From Echeneis naucrates (taxonomy: Eukaryota > Chordata > Actinopteri > Carangiformes > Echeneidae), in contig NC_042518.1 in the NCBI RefSeq assembly GCF_900963305.1, positions 11,422,486 to 11,486,485 of the forward strand: a stretch of 64,000 bases of DNA, in the 5' to 3' direction. Positions within the stretch are counted from its first letter, which is position 1, and every line of letters begins with the position of its first letter. The position numbers and the translations under genes are program-made. Below, piece after piece: positions 11,501-25,000 of this stretch. The notes beneath the pieces are model-generated. The model ran no database searches and was not told where the DNA came from. It saw only the letters and a program-made list of their open reading frames with translations.

Positions 11501-14070
11501 CCTCCCTTCCCTTAGAGCATCCTGCTTGTGCTGCAGCTTGATGGGATCTTCCAAATGCTGGCCAGATGAGTCATAAGCCTGAGGCTGCCATCCATCAAGG
11601 AAGACAGGTGAATACGGAGGAACCGATAAATTGAGGTGCGAACTGGGGAAAGAGGGGGTTTGGGGTTTTGTTAGTACAACATGGCACGCTCTAATAACAA
11701 CAATTTGCACAAGTATGCACACAAACACAGACTAGGGTGAAGTCCAGTTGGGCCCTAGTGAAGTCCAAAGTTCCTTTTCCTCTTCAGTGAGATGCTCCTG
11801 AAGCAGCACAACTGCCCCACTGGTCATAGCTGGACTAACCACTGCCATGCCTAACCCCGGCCCTCCGGTGGTTTTCACCATCTGTGAAAAAGGTCACCGT
11901 GGTCAGTGTCACACAGAGAGGAGCCTCTGAAAGAAACAATGGTGACTCACTAGTCTAAGAGGCACGAAGATGTGATGCAGCAGGTCCGGGGCGGCCGGCT
12001 GTGAGATGAATGACTTGACACGGTCCTAGAGACAACAGTAAATAGTCATGAACATTTTTTGATTTCCAGCAGTTTCATCACACTGTCATCACATTCTTTC
12101 AGTTGCCACATGACTTGTCTGCTCTCACCAGGAGACTGAGGGAGTACTTGATTTTCTGAAAGATGTCCACAAAGTCTTCTGCTGGTGGAGGGCAAGCTTT
12201 TGTGGTCAACAAATCATCTGCACACACACAACAGCACAGTTAAATAGCTAGGAAGTCAAATAATAATAGAAAGTATAATTACCAAAGAATATTAGAAAGA
12301 TTACAGTAAAATAAAGTCATGCTTCATCATGCTTGTTCCAGCAAGCACCCTTTTACAAAGCAAAGTCAATGACTAATGTCATATGTTCATTGTCTTTAGT
12401 CTTGTCTGTGGTTACACCTAGCCCAGTGTTCACTGACCAGAAATCAAGGTTATCAAGGCAAGCACATACAAGAACTACCTATCACACCTCAACTGCCAGG
12501 TCCCAGCGATGAAGTCACAGTTGTTGAATGTGAATAATTGGATCGTTTTTCTCAACAGCTAATTCATGATGGGAACACCATCAACCCAAAATAGTGAATG
12601 AAGCATATTGTTGTGTTTCTTGCTGATCCAATACTGCGGCCAAGAATTTTCTAAATGATGTCGTTTTCACTTGGCAAAGTGTCTGTTGAATAGTGTGCAA
12701 ATGTTCATCCTGTGGCAAGTTTCCTGCTTCTACTTGTTACTCTGCACCCCCCTCTTCTCACCTTCCTGGTTTGGATTGTTGCTCTTCCTGCTCCCCTTCT
12801 TCTTCTTCCTCTGGTTGAGAATGCTCTGGGCCTCAGCCGTCTGTTGCAATCGTCCCATGAATCGCTCCACATCGTCAAAGCAGTGGTTCAGAATCCCCTG
12901 ACAAAAGACATACGCTGAATGTTTGAGCTGCCCGTGTAATTAACAGAAACTATTTTAATAATGTGTGCAGCGCAGTTATGTTGTACAGTTGAAAAAGCTA
13001 TGAGTTAAGCCAAACAAGATACAAAGAGCCACCACATCATCTAATGTAATAGCCCGGAGATAACTTTACACATGTAGGGCTAATCATGTTCAATAATTGT
13101 GATGGAAGAGGCGTTGGCTTATTCATAAACTTCTAATCTGTTAATCTTATTTTGTCCAAACACCACATCCACATGAACATCTTGTGAATCAAAGCTTACA
13201 ACAGCCAGCCATGATACAACTTTAAACAAAAAAGCAAAAACAAAGTATTTTTAACAATCTCTTTCCAAGGGCACCAATCCTTTTTCTGGCATTTGTCTCA
13301 CTTTTCTTTTCAGGTATTAAACAGAACACCACTGGAAATATATGTTTTGACGTTACTAATTATAGAGTCTAAAATAAATTGCTCTATTTCAACAGACAAA
13401 CATCCCAAAGGCTACCTGTGACACATTTTAATGTGAAGGCCTTTTTCTTCAGTAAGAGGTGGCCACGCCTCAGAATATTACACTATCACTGCTGAGGCAG
13501 TTTTCTTCCTTCTTTAAAAATGTACATACAAATACAAATGTGACAAATAACAAATGTTTCTTTTTTTCTGCTCTAAACAATATGCAGATTGCTATCACCT
13601 CATCACTGCTGTTATGTCCTCACTTGCATATAGACAGTTTCTGTCTCTTCGTTCAATCAGGGTTTCACACTTTGTTTAAATCTTTGCACATGTTGCCATC
13701 TGCTCTCAGTTAAAGATAAACACCTGGTCCACATTATTGTCTACGCAGATGAAGAGCTAAACTATTACACATGTACACACCACTTCTCTCTCTGCGTTCA
13801 CCGAAAACGTATGACGGGAGTCGTCGTAGTCTCGATTCTCTGTGCAGAAGAAGAAAAAAGCCATTAAACCAAACTCAATCATGAATATAGAAAAAAACAG
13901 AGCCAGAATTAGTCGACTGGTTCTAAGCAGGAAGATAGTGTGCAGAGAAGAGTGTACCTACCTTTGCTAGAATATCTGTAGATTGGCCAGCCACCAGGAG
14001 GCCGCTGCTGACTCGGGGGTATCATGACCTGGACCCCTGGAGGCTTTCTGGGGACCACCTGAGCAGACAT
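8527..14070 (-). CDS. eps8l1: EPS8-like protein 1 (SH3 and SAM-like C-terminal part; 5-prime end unsure)
   Basis: EPS8-family proteins link receptor signalling to Rac activation and actin remodelling. Thirteen minus-strand exons join in phase: 14070-13962, 13839-13781, 12897-12762, 12217-12129, 12025-11951, 11881-11733, 11642-11454, 11277-11169, 10530-10390, 10302-10140, 9866-9704, 9194-9062 and 8613-8527. They give 533 residues from ATG 14070. Visible are a helical segment ([13 protein letters not shown]), [13 protein letters not shown], the SH3 domain ([16 protein letters not shown] to GFVPFNIL, about residues 278-330), a Ser-Pro-rich linker, [14 protein letters not shown], and a SAM-like effector domain ([20 protein letters not shown]). 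The AEREV junction, [15 protein letters not shown] and [11 protein letters not shown] match EPS8L1 better than EPS8L2 or EPS8L3, as does 19q-type synteny. The N-terminal PTB domain of human EPS8L1 was not found. ATG 14070 may lie inside an intron, because an acceptor (CTCAG) precedes base 14058. The donor at 11732 (GTCTGT) is weak. Confidence 0.88.
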
Positions 14071-15520
14071 CTAGCGTGCAAGCATGCAAACAATAAATCA
14101 AGTATGCATATTCTGCAAGGAACAGTGTTTAAAACATTTCAGCTTTTTTCCTTCATATCAGCTTTACCTGAGTCAATGTTTTCATAATTTCTTGTTCCTT
14201 CAATGCTGTTGTCTCAGCCCCAAGATTCACTGTTATCTCAACTGATTTACAGTTTTTAACTGATCTAGACCAATATTTAATAAAAGCCGATGAATAGCGA
14301 TAGATTCCTAAAGCTGATTGGAAGAATGCAAACTATTCTGTGCAATTGCAGGTCTGTGTGCGCCAAAGTGACACATGCATTTGACAGGAAAAACCACTGT
14401 CAGGTGCATGAAATGCAGCTGACAAAACCACCAGAGCTCGATGGAGACATACACTTTAGCTCTTTTCTCACCTTCCACCTGTAATTTCTCCTCCAGCAGG
14501 TTCAAGAAGCAGTGAACACCACTGCGTTAACTCTTTCCAACTGTGCCCTCACACAGTGTTCACAGTGTACAAAGCGTCTGATGCAAAGCAGCTGTGTAAC
14601 ATATGACAGGTATCACACACACACACGCAGTTTACACAGCAACGTTAACACCTTAAATCTAGATTCATCACTGTACCTTTTAGTGCGGCTCCAGTGTTTA
14701 AATCCAATGCACAGAAACCAATCCCTGTGCTGAGCTGTATGTGCACTGAGCTTAGCTGTTTACACGGGCACGTTCCACCTTCAAGAGAAATGCACAAACG
14801 AGAAAAACGAGTCTGACATTAGTTTCACACTCGACCTGTGTTGCTTTCACTCTCATCTCTCTCTCTCATGCACGCACTCACTCCCTCCCATTCTCCTCCC
14901 TGCATCTCTGTGAGCGTCTCTTTGCTTCAAACAGGCATTCCTACCATCCACTGCCTCTGGTTTGTGCCACAGGGCTTCCATCTGAACTGCGACAGATGCT
15001 ATTCCAAATATGCAACGCAGCCTTTCTCAAACTCCAACACCAATTCAGCGTTGTCAAGTTTTGTTTGAGAACTGTAGAAAATTGAGATTTAATGATCAAT
15101 TGATTGGCCTAATAACTAATTAGGTTTGAGCGCTCCCTCTGAAATTCTACCACCTACCAATCCTACACTAAATGCCACTCATTGCTTAAATTACACCAAA
15201 AAAAAAAAAAAAGCAAGTCTGAATTAATGGCATCCATTTAGAATCTGAGATGTAAAGTGAAGTGAATGTTAGATGTTTATTGGTTCAAAGTTTTTTTTTC
15301 CAAGTGCAAAGTCAGAAGGCAGAGATAACCTTTTTTCAAATGTCTGAAAAAGAAATGATAAAAAAAATTATATAGGAGAAGGATTTAAACCTTTAATATT
15401 GGGTCTCAGATCGATATTGAATGTATGTAGGTAAGTAGCAGAAAAACACCTGAATGTCTGGTTGGCTCACACTTTTGGACCAGCTGCTCTGCTGTGAGAT
15501 ATCCGGGAAGATGTTGACTG

Positions 15521-15723
15521 TGTCACGGGAATGCAGGAGTGAGGACCCAAATGGAGGCGCCAGAGGCAGGCACATGAGGGCTGGGAAGGCAATCAACAGA
15601 TGGGAAGCTTGACAGGATGACAGGGAAAAAACAAGGACTTCAAAATAAAACAGGAAGTGACAACAAAATTAAACTGACCCTAACACAAAGACACAAGGGC
15701 TGACTGACTGTCTGACCCTGACA
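15521..15723. mobile_element. Short TG...CA-ended element with 5-bp target duplication
   Basis: The 203-base segment begins TGTCACGGGAATG and ends TGACCCTGACA. Its ends are imperfect inverted repeats. It is flanked on both sides by the direct repeat GACTG (15516-15520 and 15724-15728). The interior is A-rich and has no coding capacity. TG...CA ends with a 5-bp duplication fit either a solo LTR or a nonautonomous DNA element of a type frequent in teleosts; I cannot settle the class. It looks like an old, inactive copy. Confidence 0.6.
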
Positions 15724-16566
15724 GACTGTAGCAATAGTATACTTGGACAGAAATTTTACAACTCTGCAGCTGCCTTGTCTTGGCCATGCTTAAAGCCTGA
15801 CTACACAAAAACATTTTCAGAACTGTTTCCCCGTGTTTAAATTAACCTAGTTAGTTTGTTTTACTAATGTTGACAGATCACATGATTCTGACCTGCAGTT
15901 GATCTCCATTATTCATTTAGGATTTACTGTGCAGTTCTCAGTGATGTATTGATTTCCAGATTGACCCTTGTGATGCACAGTCCAATCGCAGGGGTGAAGG
16001 CTGATCCTGTGATGTAAATGGGAAGAAGAGGGAGCGGACACTTTCACTCCTGCTGTTTCAGCCTCTGCTGCTGCGCTGTGTGTATTTATCTGTCACTTTC
16101 ACTGAGACAGGAAGCAAATGACACAGGATGCAGGGTCGTCCTGTACTCACACAATTGCGTGAATTGCACATGTTTTACAGTCCTGGCATTGGCAATAACT
16201 TTCTGCATTAATACTAAACTTAGGCATTGAAAATGAAATTTGCCATTGAAAACAAAACCTGACTTGAAAAAGTTAACAACAGCAACTTGTATTGGAAAAC
16301 AAATTAGACACGGCAAAAGGTTCCACTGGCACAAACAAATGGCATTAAAAGAACTAAAGCACTAATATATTACAGTCTAATCGCCTCATTTAGTTTAGGT
16401 ATTGTCATGGCGACACCCTGACCCAGAGACATTTCACGTTCTGAGGATGGTCTTTATTTAGGGGCGTCGTCGTGTCTCACCTGGTAGAACAGATACCATT
16501 AAAGCTTGATACAAATAACAGCACAGATTTTTGTATCCTAACAGTGATGACTTGTTGTCAACTCAC

Positions 16567-16602
16567 AGTCAAAGGTCCACTTCGCTGTGACATCTTAAAG
16601 TT
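16567..16602 (-). other. Candidate short 5-prime coding exon of eps8l1
   Basis: A 36-base segment is bounded on the minus strand by a TTCACAG acceptor and a strong GTGAGT donor. It holds ATG at 16593 followed by SQRSGPLT and ends in phase 0. That phase fits the eps8l1 exon starting at 14058 (VVPRKPP...). This would give a PTB-less N terminus. The evidence is only splice signals and phase; chance occurrence is quite possible. Confidence 0.22.
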
Positions 16603-17699
16603 CTGTGAAGACACTTCTGGACGCTGTAACTCAGGATGGAGAGAGTGGGGCCGTATTTCCTGCAGCTTGTCTGGCTGGTGGGGACCCACAACTAACCACC
16701 ACCACAAGGTTAGTCAACTGCCTTACTTGAGCGGACTTCTGCATTCATGGCACAATGAGCAGTTGTTTCCCATCTAACAAAAAAATAAAACAGTGGAAGA
16801 AAAACAGATTTACATACTGAGAGTGAACATTTGTTTTAACGTCAGAAGATATGAAGAAAAAAATAAAAAAAAAAACTAAAATCCGAGTTTTGTTTGTTTT
16901 GTTTCTTTTTTTAGTTTCACCACCCACATAATTTATAATTAGACATAGGTTTCCTTCTTCAGTTTTAGTTTCCAATTTTTATTTTTTAAATGTCAAAATG
17001 TTATTGCAGGGCCTCATTATTTAGTGTCATCTGGCACATTCTTGACACTAGAGGGAACAGGGACCTAATATTCAGTCAACAGGTGGTGGAGACAGGGAAT
17101 TTACTACTAACTGCTATGGCCCAGTTGTGAGGCCACACAACTTGTCTCTTTCCATCAGTGTCATGTCAGATTTATTTAGCTCCAGGAATTTTTTTTCTTT
17201 CCTTTTCTTACCCAGAATAAACTTTTTCTTTATCTTTTAGTATAAACTATAAGATAAGGGTTCTCCATTGGAAAGTTGGTGGCATAAAAACATCTCTGCA
17301 GCTGCAAACTGGCATTGCCTTTGGCGTGTTAATTTAGTGTAATTATCTTTTGTTTGTAGGAATTGGTGTTACAACTCTGCAGAGGTTTGCCTGTTCTCTC
17401 TCTGTAGACTTACTGCTGTGAACTAGCTTTATTTATGCAGCTCATTTCAGAGTCTATGTGCTTTACATAAAAACAAACATTTAACATTAAGAATAAGGAG
17501 GGGGAATAATAAAACACTGTACAGAAAAATACAAACGAACGAAAACAACACTCACTTCTTTCCTGCTTTTCAGCATCAGTTATTGACTGAGTTCAGCTGT
17601 TCATTGAGGATTATGAGAAGATGATGGCTTCACGCAGCTTTTGCTCTTCAGCTTGTGATTGTACACAATCACGGGCTATATTTGTATGTAGAGTAAATC

Positions 17700-18350
17700 A
17701 AAGCGGAGCAGAAGCAGAACTCCAGCCTGTGTTTGTGTTTAGCAGCAGGGGTTGACCGCGTTGCTCCTTTTGTCCGATTGTAACAAGTCAGTCAAAGTCG
17801 GGTCATCGCGCTGATTGGTCGAGCTGCAGAGTTTGTTAGGAGCGTGCTGTTATTTAGCAGAGCGGGAAATTCATTCGCACCTTTTTGGGCGCCGCGTGAA
17901 ATTGTAAAGGCTGCGCGCGCGGACTGCACCTAAGTGTGCACTGTACCTTAAATACATTAATACGAGCGCATTTAAATTGCAGGCGTGTGTTAAATAGCCA
18001 TAAAGTGAGCGTAAGCATGATGTGTTATTTAGTGTGTACCCAGAGCCTGTAGGGCGCGCACACACACGTTGACTAACCAGCAGTGTGCGTTGTGTTGTGT
18101 TGGGCAGTCCAACCCCACTGACCGTTTTAGGGTAGCGCAGTTCGGCCCCCTCAGTTTTCCCATTGGCTCCAACAGCACCAACTTCCCTGACATTTCTCCT
18201 CGGGTTGGAGACGACGCGGTTCGCACCAACACCAGAAACGTGGTCTGCAGTTGTGGAGGAAAAAGCTTTTGTCAGCCGGTGAGGAGCGGTGTGAGTCTGC
18301 TGCTGGAAACGCTGCTGCTGACAGCAGGGTATGCTCGCTTTGCACCAACA
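17700..18350. promoter_or_regulatory. CpG-richer segment, probable promoter of unassigned gene
   Basis: This segment stands out from its AT-rich surroundings by many CpG dinucleotides (for example GGCGCCGCGTG near 17888 and GCGCGCGCGG near 17912). It also has two ATTGG (inverted CCAAT) boxes at about 17813 and 18161. It lies between divergent eps8l1 (-) and slc6a16 (+), either of which could use it as an upstream start. It contains overlapping open frames on both strands with no recognisable protein, which I read as a by-product of base composition. Confidence 0.4.
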
Positions 18351-21300
18351 GCTGTGCGTTGTGATGTGTTGTGTTACGTACCGTTAACCTCTCTGCTCAC
18401 TTCATGAACAGCTTTTAAGGCTGAGGTTTGCCATACTCGTGTTTATCTCCTGTGTGCGGCTGATTTTCTTCTCTTCATGTTCATTGAGACTACTGCCACT
18501 CTCCAGCAGCATCCACCAAACTGCAGATTACAACTTTTACATGATCAGTCTCTCCATTTGGTGGAGACATTTCCAATACTTTGATCTGATGCGCGAGGAA
18601 CTAAAAATGTATGGTGAGACTTCATAGTAGTTCATCTCTAATGTGATGGCTTTCTCAGATGTGCATACTTGCAGCCTGTATCTTTCCTAATATCGTTTCT
18701 ATTTCAAAAATGTCCTTTTTTCTTTTTTTCTTTTTTTTTTTTTTTTGGTGTTTGGTGGTATGTAGATGTATTTATATCCTGCTGGCTTCTTTAGGATTCA
18801 GCCTCACTGAAGGAGGGGAAAATTGTATGACTGACCGCCACTCAGGTTATGCAATAGCCCCCTGTGGGCCTGGGGGAATAGCGTTAAATCTATTTCTTGG
18901 TGAATATCTGTGCATATTGTCCATGCTATTATGGATCATAAACAGTTGCGCCCATTTTTCTTGGTGCAGCGTTATTTGCTTTGTAACCCACAATATTATT
19001 CTCTTACATTTTGTTATCAGACATGCTGACACGGTCATTCAGTCAGTCGGTGTGTTGCACACTGCAACAGATCTTGTGAGCTTCTCGTTTTGAACTGAAA
19101 AACCCTTAAAAAGACTTTAGAGTCTGGCTTTGGCTCTTGTTTCAACTCTGTTTCGCTCACATGCCAGTTTTGTTATCCGATCTTCGTCCTGCAGCAGCTG
19201 GCTCAAATGAAACTTAAAAAAGCATTGCAAGTTAGCTGGTTGCCCAATGAATGTGGCTGTTTAATTTACTCATGGTCTCAGATGGTAGTGTTACGTAAAT
19301 CTGCCAAGATTGCCAAAGAGACATTTACAAGAGAAATGGCTCTGGCTCTTTTTCAAACATGAAGTTGCCATGTGAAATCACATGTGTCAAAGGGTCCTTG
19401 TTCTGGCTATTTGTAGAGGGTTGGTGTGAATGTAAAGTGATGCACATAGCATACACATAGCATACATAACCCTGTTTAACACATTAACCTGACTAATGGA
19501 CATAAAGAAAAAGGTATACTAATGATTTATTCCCACTCTACCTGGTTGTGTCGACTGCAGTAATTGATGTGCAATTTAAGATTGCAGAATGACACGAACA
19601 AATCCACAGACTCCATCAGACTTAACTATTGTGTACAATTTAGTTGACTGTCCATCTACATAAAGCATGACAGTGTCTTTTGCATTTTGAAATTGGCTGC
19701 AGAGAAAACCTGAGTGAGCGATAAGGAAACTGTTTATGGGTCTCAGATAAAGGTGATAGGGATACAATACATTAGGGAAAGTGCTTGCCAGCCTATTTCT
19801 AAACACATAGTTTAATATACCAATTAGTATTCAAAATACAAAATGCCAGTATTTCATGAGTTTTTGCTTCTTACTTTTGTCAGAGGAGGTGTGGTTTTCA
19901 AACCGTAACCAGAGATAGACTCTGACTGACCAATAGGCAAAACATTACAGCTGTGTGTGTGTGTGTACTGCAGGAAAGGGGCTTTGGGACACGAGGATAA
20001 TTTAAGGTCCTCCAAGTATATAAAAATATAACTCTTTTGGAAGGAGTTATACAGTGAGGCCCAGAAGTGAAGAATGAATATGCATATGATTTTTCCACCA
20101 GTTTTTCACATGGTTAAAGGTTAAAAGCTTATTAGAGTTTCAGAGACAGCAGAGATAAACTCACTTTACAGCAGATTGTGTGCCAATTAGTTTGTTGCAG
20201 TCATTTTCTTTTTCCACAAATTATAAGAAGTTCATAATAAGAAACAGCTTGCCTTATTGTTTTACAGCAGCGGACATACTGAAATACTACGACTTGAAGT
20301 GTACCTGTATCATGCACCATGTACCACCTGTTTCAATAACTGAAACATGTTTCTTTGTTTCCTTCACAAGTAGTTTTTCCCACTCACTCACTCACTCACT
20401 CACTCACTCACTCACGCACTCACACTCGTCAACTACCGCTTATCTGTTTCCAGGTTGTGGAGGTGCTCGAGCCAATCCAAGCCACCAAGGCTAAAAGATC
20501 TGATAGTCAGACTTTATCTCTCACAAATATTGTCACCAAGGTAACCTTGTTGAATCACTAGGTTATGCTGGCAAAACACTTCCTATGATCTAATAGAAAT
20601 AAAGGCAGCAAAGCTTCATGTTTGAAACACTTGGACTAGTAGATTGCCGGTTAATATTCTTAAGAAATATTTTCTTCATTTAACATGATTTTCAAAATTG
20701 TTCTTGATGAGTTCCCAGTTACTTACTGATCAACTCATCATTTCTGCTACTCCTACAACCAAAGCCTTTTATGGTTAATGAGAAATGACAAATTGAATCT
20801 GGAGCGCAGATTCAACTGGAGTGAAAAAGACAACAGCTACTCAGTTTTAAAAGGCTGCTTATAGAACTGAAGTCTTAACAAACAGTGAATAAAAAACTTA
20901 ATTGAAGCAGATTTGTCTTTCTTTATTTTTAGTATAAAGTTTTCAAAATGAACTCAAGTAGCCTCCTCCTGACTTGTTACCAACTATATCCACAACCCAT
21001 GCACCTCAGCACCACCCACTGAGTGAACCAATGCAAACCTAACACCTCCCAGTGGGCCCTACCCACCCACACATCGCCAGAGACCCTCATCCTTAGTTCT
21101 TCCTATGTGGCCTCTTCTCTTCCCGCTTCCACTCCTCTCTATTTGTGTGTGCACAAATATTTTTGTCACACTCACAATTCTCTGTGTATGGAACTATGTG
21201 TGTATGCACGTCTGAAATCACCTGCTCTTGCTGGCCATATGTCTTGTCCAGCCACGTACTTTTCTGGGCCACACACCCCTTGTGATTTTCCATTCTCACC

Positions 21301-22012
21301 AGCTGATACCAACAGTGACCCAGAGAAATAATCCAGCTGGGTGATGTCCAGAAGGCTTTTTGGCTGGTGCTAAGCTATTTTGTATCTAGCCCACTGAGAG
21401 TCGCTAAGTTGCTTATCAGGATCGTGTAGTTTTCCGGGTAGTCTACTGATCTGATTATATCTGATTGATGTGATTGATTGGTTTCATTATCATCTGACAT
21501 TAGGGTTATTCACTTTGTAAGTTAAAATGCAAAGAATGCAGATGATCTAACAAAAGAAAGTTCATGCATTTAATAAGAAGGAGCTGGGTTTGTATTCACA
21601 GAGAGCGTGAACGAAAAAATAAAAAAATAAAAAAAACATCACTGGATTACATTGACATATTTGGAGAATGTAGATGTGATGAATGGCTATGTGGTGTGAT
21701 GGTGGCAGGTGAAGAACCGAGATTAGTGCACAAGTGACACTATAACAACAAAGTGTCTCACTCCAAGTTCTCCTCAGACACCACAGAACGTCCGTATTGT
21801 TACAGAGCGTGGGGTCCTGACAAATGCTGAGTGTGACACAGTGGATATCTGTGCGAATGTGAAACACAAATAAATGGAAAACACATTTGGAGTTCATGTT
21901 TTTGCCTGACACACAAGTGCTGGTTGCGCGTGCATGTGGAATAATTTGCCGTCATTGAATTTTCAATTGGGTTTTTTTGGTTACGTTGTTTTTTCTCTGT
22001 GTTTAAATCAAG
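18351..22012. other. Slc6a16 upstream region
   Basis: No gene was recognised. It contains poly-T (about 18718-18745), the LINE-like fragment above, and from 21900 an AT-rich approach to the slc6a16 start. A noncoding first exon of slc6a16 could lie here but cannot be placed from sequence alone. Confidence 0.4.
20381..20490 (-). repeat. (CACT)n array with degraded fish LINE-like tail
   Basis: About ten CACT units (20381-20423) adjoin sequence whose minus strand reads GATAAGCGGTAGTTGACGAG next to the tandem array. A GATAAGCGGT motif followed by a tetranucleotide array is, as I recall, the 3-prime tail of RTE-type LINEs in fish. The copy is a short, diverged fragment. Class assignment is tentative. 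Confidence 0.45.
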
Positions 22013-25000
22013 ATGGAAAAACCTTCGCTGGAAAGCAACGAGGATGGAGGCTGGCTAGGTGAGGGTCAGTCTCAAGCTCAGCTTGCACCTGCTCCCAATG
22101 GAGTTGAGACAAATGATGTTGACCGACCGGCGTGGGACTCAAAGATCCAGTACGTGTTGGCCCAGGTGGGGTTCAGTGTGGGCTTGGGGAACGTCTGGAG
22201 GTTCCCCTACCTTTGCCACCAAAATGGAGGTGGTGAGTGTCTCTAAAAAGAAATATAAACCACACAAAATTGCTTGTGTCTCATGTATATTTATTTATTG
22301 ATGTGTCATTTTAAGACTGGTCAGCATAACACTGCACAACATCAAATCAAGAAAAAAAAATCGAGACAGGCAGAATAAACACAGAGTATAAAAGAAACTG
22401 TGAAAATGAGTCAGCTACTGTAGGTAACTTATGCAATTTCTATATGTTACTTAAATCTGTTGCTCTGGCCTCCCTCCAGGGGCTTTCATGCTGCTGTATG
22501 TTTTTCTTCTCCTGATCGTGGGAGTACCGCTGTTTTTTATGGAGCTGGCAGCTGGCCAGAGCATTCGACAGGGCAGCATCGGTGTGTGGAAATACATCTC
22601 CCCAAAACTGGCAGGAATTGGTTACTCCAGCTGCATGGTGAGGATTTAAATTTTGCTTTTTGTAAGCATATATGATTGAGCAGTTCATTTCCCTTAAGGT
22701 ATACTATTATTCCTATTATTTGTTAGTTGGGTTAAATAAAAGTGAATATGGGGAAGCCATAAAATCTATTCTCCTTCTGTGTTCTTCGAGAAACCACAAC
22801 TATAAAGGGTGGATGTTTTCACATGTCTAAAAAAATTATCACTCATAGTTGCTTTAGTTAGCCTGCTGTGGTTTTTCGAGCAGGCTGGCTGCTTTATGAT
22901 TTGGTTTCAAATATTGTGTAGTTAAATATGAAAAGATTCATAGAAATGAAGGTCTTCCTCCACTCAATTCTCCAAAAACCAAAACCAAAAACCATCTACT
23001 TTTTTTTAATCTCCTTTTTGTCAACAACTTAACAACTTCCTTTTTATTACCTACCGGGCTGTGTGTATACTTAATGAAAGACGATGATGACATCTTGCAG
23101 TGCTGAAATGTGAGAGAGCACGCTGTGGCGCTGGCAGTTTGTTACATAACTACTTCTATATAGGAGTAGAGGGCAAACACGGAGTAGACAAGAGCTTTCT
23201 GTGTAAGTAAGGCACACAGACGTATATGTATACACTAAAACGCCCTCACTCTTTTTTTTCCCCCCCAGACTTGTTTATTTTTCAAAAACCCTCATTGCTC
23301 TGTTAGTCCCAGTCAATGTCAGAATCAAAAATAGTTTTCACTCCTTAGGTACACTTTTCCTCATAAAAAATTGGTTTATTAAAAACTTCTAAGGCGCACT
23401 TCTATATAAACACAACATTTTGCCAATTCCTATCTTAGGTCATTTGAGGTTTGTTGTTAAAATAGACTTTTGACCTTGAAAGAGCTTTACACAGAATGTA
23501 CAATATGCCAGTCAGCACATACTGTGGCCTATCTTGGACTTGCTATGTAAATATTGATAATATATAAATAAACCATTTCTTCTGCTTCAGGTCTGCTTTT
23601 ATGTGGCTCTTTACTACAATGTTATCATCGCATGGAGCCTGTTCTACATGGGCAATTCTTTTCAGTATCCTCTGCCATGGGAGCAGTGTCCAATTGATGC
23701 TACCACTAATGAAACAGGTACTCATACAATTAAACCAAATAAGGTGTCGCATACAGCAGATCCCAGTCAGATAGTCTTTATTTTGTGTCTCCTTAATCAA
23801 CAGTGAGGGAATGTGCAAGCAGCTCCCCGACTTCATATTTCTGGTTTCGGAAAGCCCTCAACATCACAAACTCCATCGAAGAATCTGGGGAGTTTAACCC
23901 CATCATGACAGGCTGCTTATTGGCTGCTTGGGCCATCGTCTCCTTGGCAATGATCAAGGGTATCAAGTCTTCTGCAAAGGTAATTTAACACCTCTTCTGG
24001 TTTTTGGCCCATGTTGCCCTGCATATTAAAAAGCACCACTCCAGCACACAAACACACACAAAAGATGGTGAAAAGAAGACCACAAACTCGTGCCCTCTAT
24101 GAGGCAGATACTTAGATGAGAACTTTTGTACCACATAATTATCTGGTAAAAACGGTAAAGATAAGATTATAGCTTGCAGCCAGCTTGCTTAATAACCACA
24201 AAAACAGAAAGGGAACAATTAGCATTTTCATTATTGAGTTTTCAGAGTGCTGGTAGGCAGACCCTGTTACCTTCCTCTGGCTTATTTTCATCCTTTTCGC
24301 CCCAATCCTGTCCTTGTGCTAAGCTAACATATACAGCAGCTGGCATTAACCTCATGTAACTGGCAGACATGAAACTCATGTCGAACGACTCATTTCTCTC
24401 TCCAAATCGTAGGTGATGTACTTTTCTTCAGTCTTCCCCTATGTGGTGCTGTTTATTTTCCTCATCAGAGGGTTGCTGTTGGACGGTGCTATGGAAGGAA
24501 TCACCTACATGTTTTACCCTAAAGTAAGGCTTCATATTATGTCTCATCAAATTCATGTTATTTCAGTTTTCTTTTACAATTCTTAACTAAATCGAAATCA
24601 AGTGAGAGTTTATTCAAAATGACCATTGAATTCCAATAATTTGGACCTAATGAGACTTTGCTTTGTGGTATTTTTCAGCTTGAAATCTGGGGCAATGTGC
24701 AGGTGTGGCGACAGGCTGCCACACAAGTCTTTTTTGCCCTCGGTCTGGGCTACGGCTCTGTTATCGCATATTCCTCCTACAATCCGGTCCACAACAACTG
24801 CCACAGGGACGCGCTGATGGTGTCTAGCATCAACTTCATGACATCTGTGCTGGCCTCGCTAGTCGTTTTTGTGGTGCTGGGTTTCCGTGCCAAGAACATT
24901 GCACTACGCTGTGTGGCTAAGTATGAATATGCCTGTCTGGTCCACAATTAGCAAAACATTTTGAAGAGTTACATTTACAGATAGAGTGATTGGTTTAATG

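Larger units (their letters stand above)
14071..17699. other. Upstream of eps8l1: no firm gene
   Basis: No EPS8-type PTB exon could be recognised on the minus strand here, and no other gene was seen. The stretch holds the mobile element at 15521-15723, A-rich tracts (for example 15198-15212) and, near 17430-17480, sequence resembling the end of dispersed fish repeats. Confidence 0.5.

Noticed and set aside
15393-15596. Minus-strand frame with exon-like edges
   Set aside because: It runs across the end of the mobile element at 15521-15723, so it cannot be an old coding exon.
16408-16470. TGTCATGGCGACACC start like the element at 15521
   Set aside because: No matching right end or target duplication could be found.
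18069-18407. 112-residue open frame in CpG-rich DNA
   Set aside because: No recognisable domain, and the antisense strand is open too. It looks like a composition effect in a promoter-like segment.
18659-19093. 144-residue open frame with poly-Phe
   Set aside because: It is built on a poly-T run, shows no family resemblance and has no splice partners.
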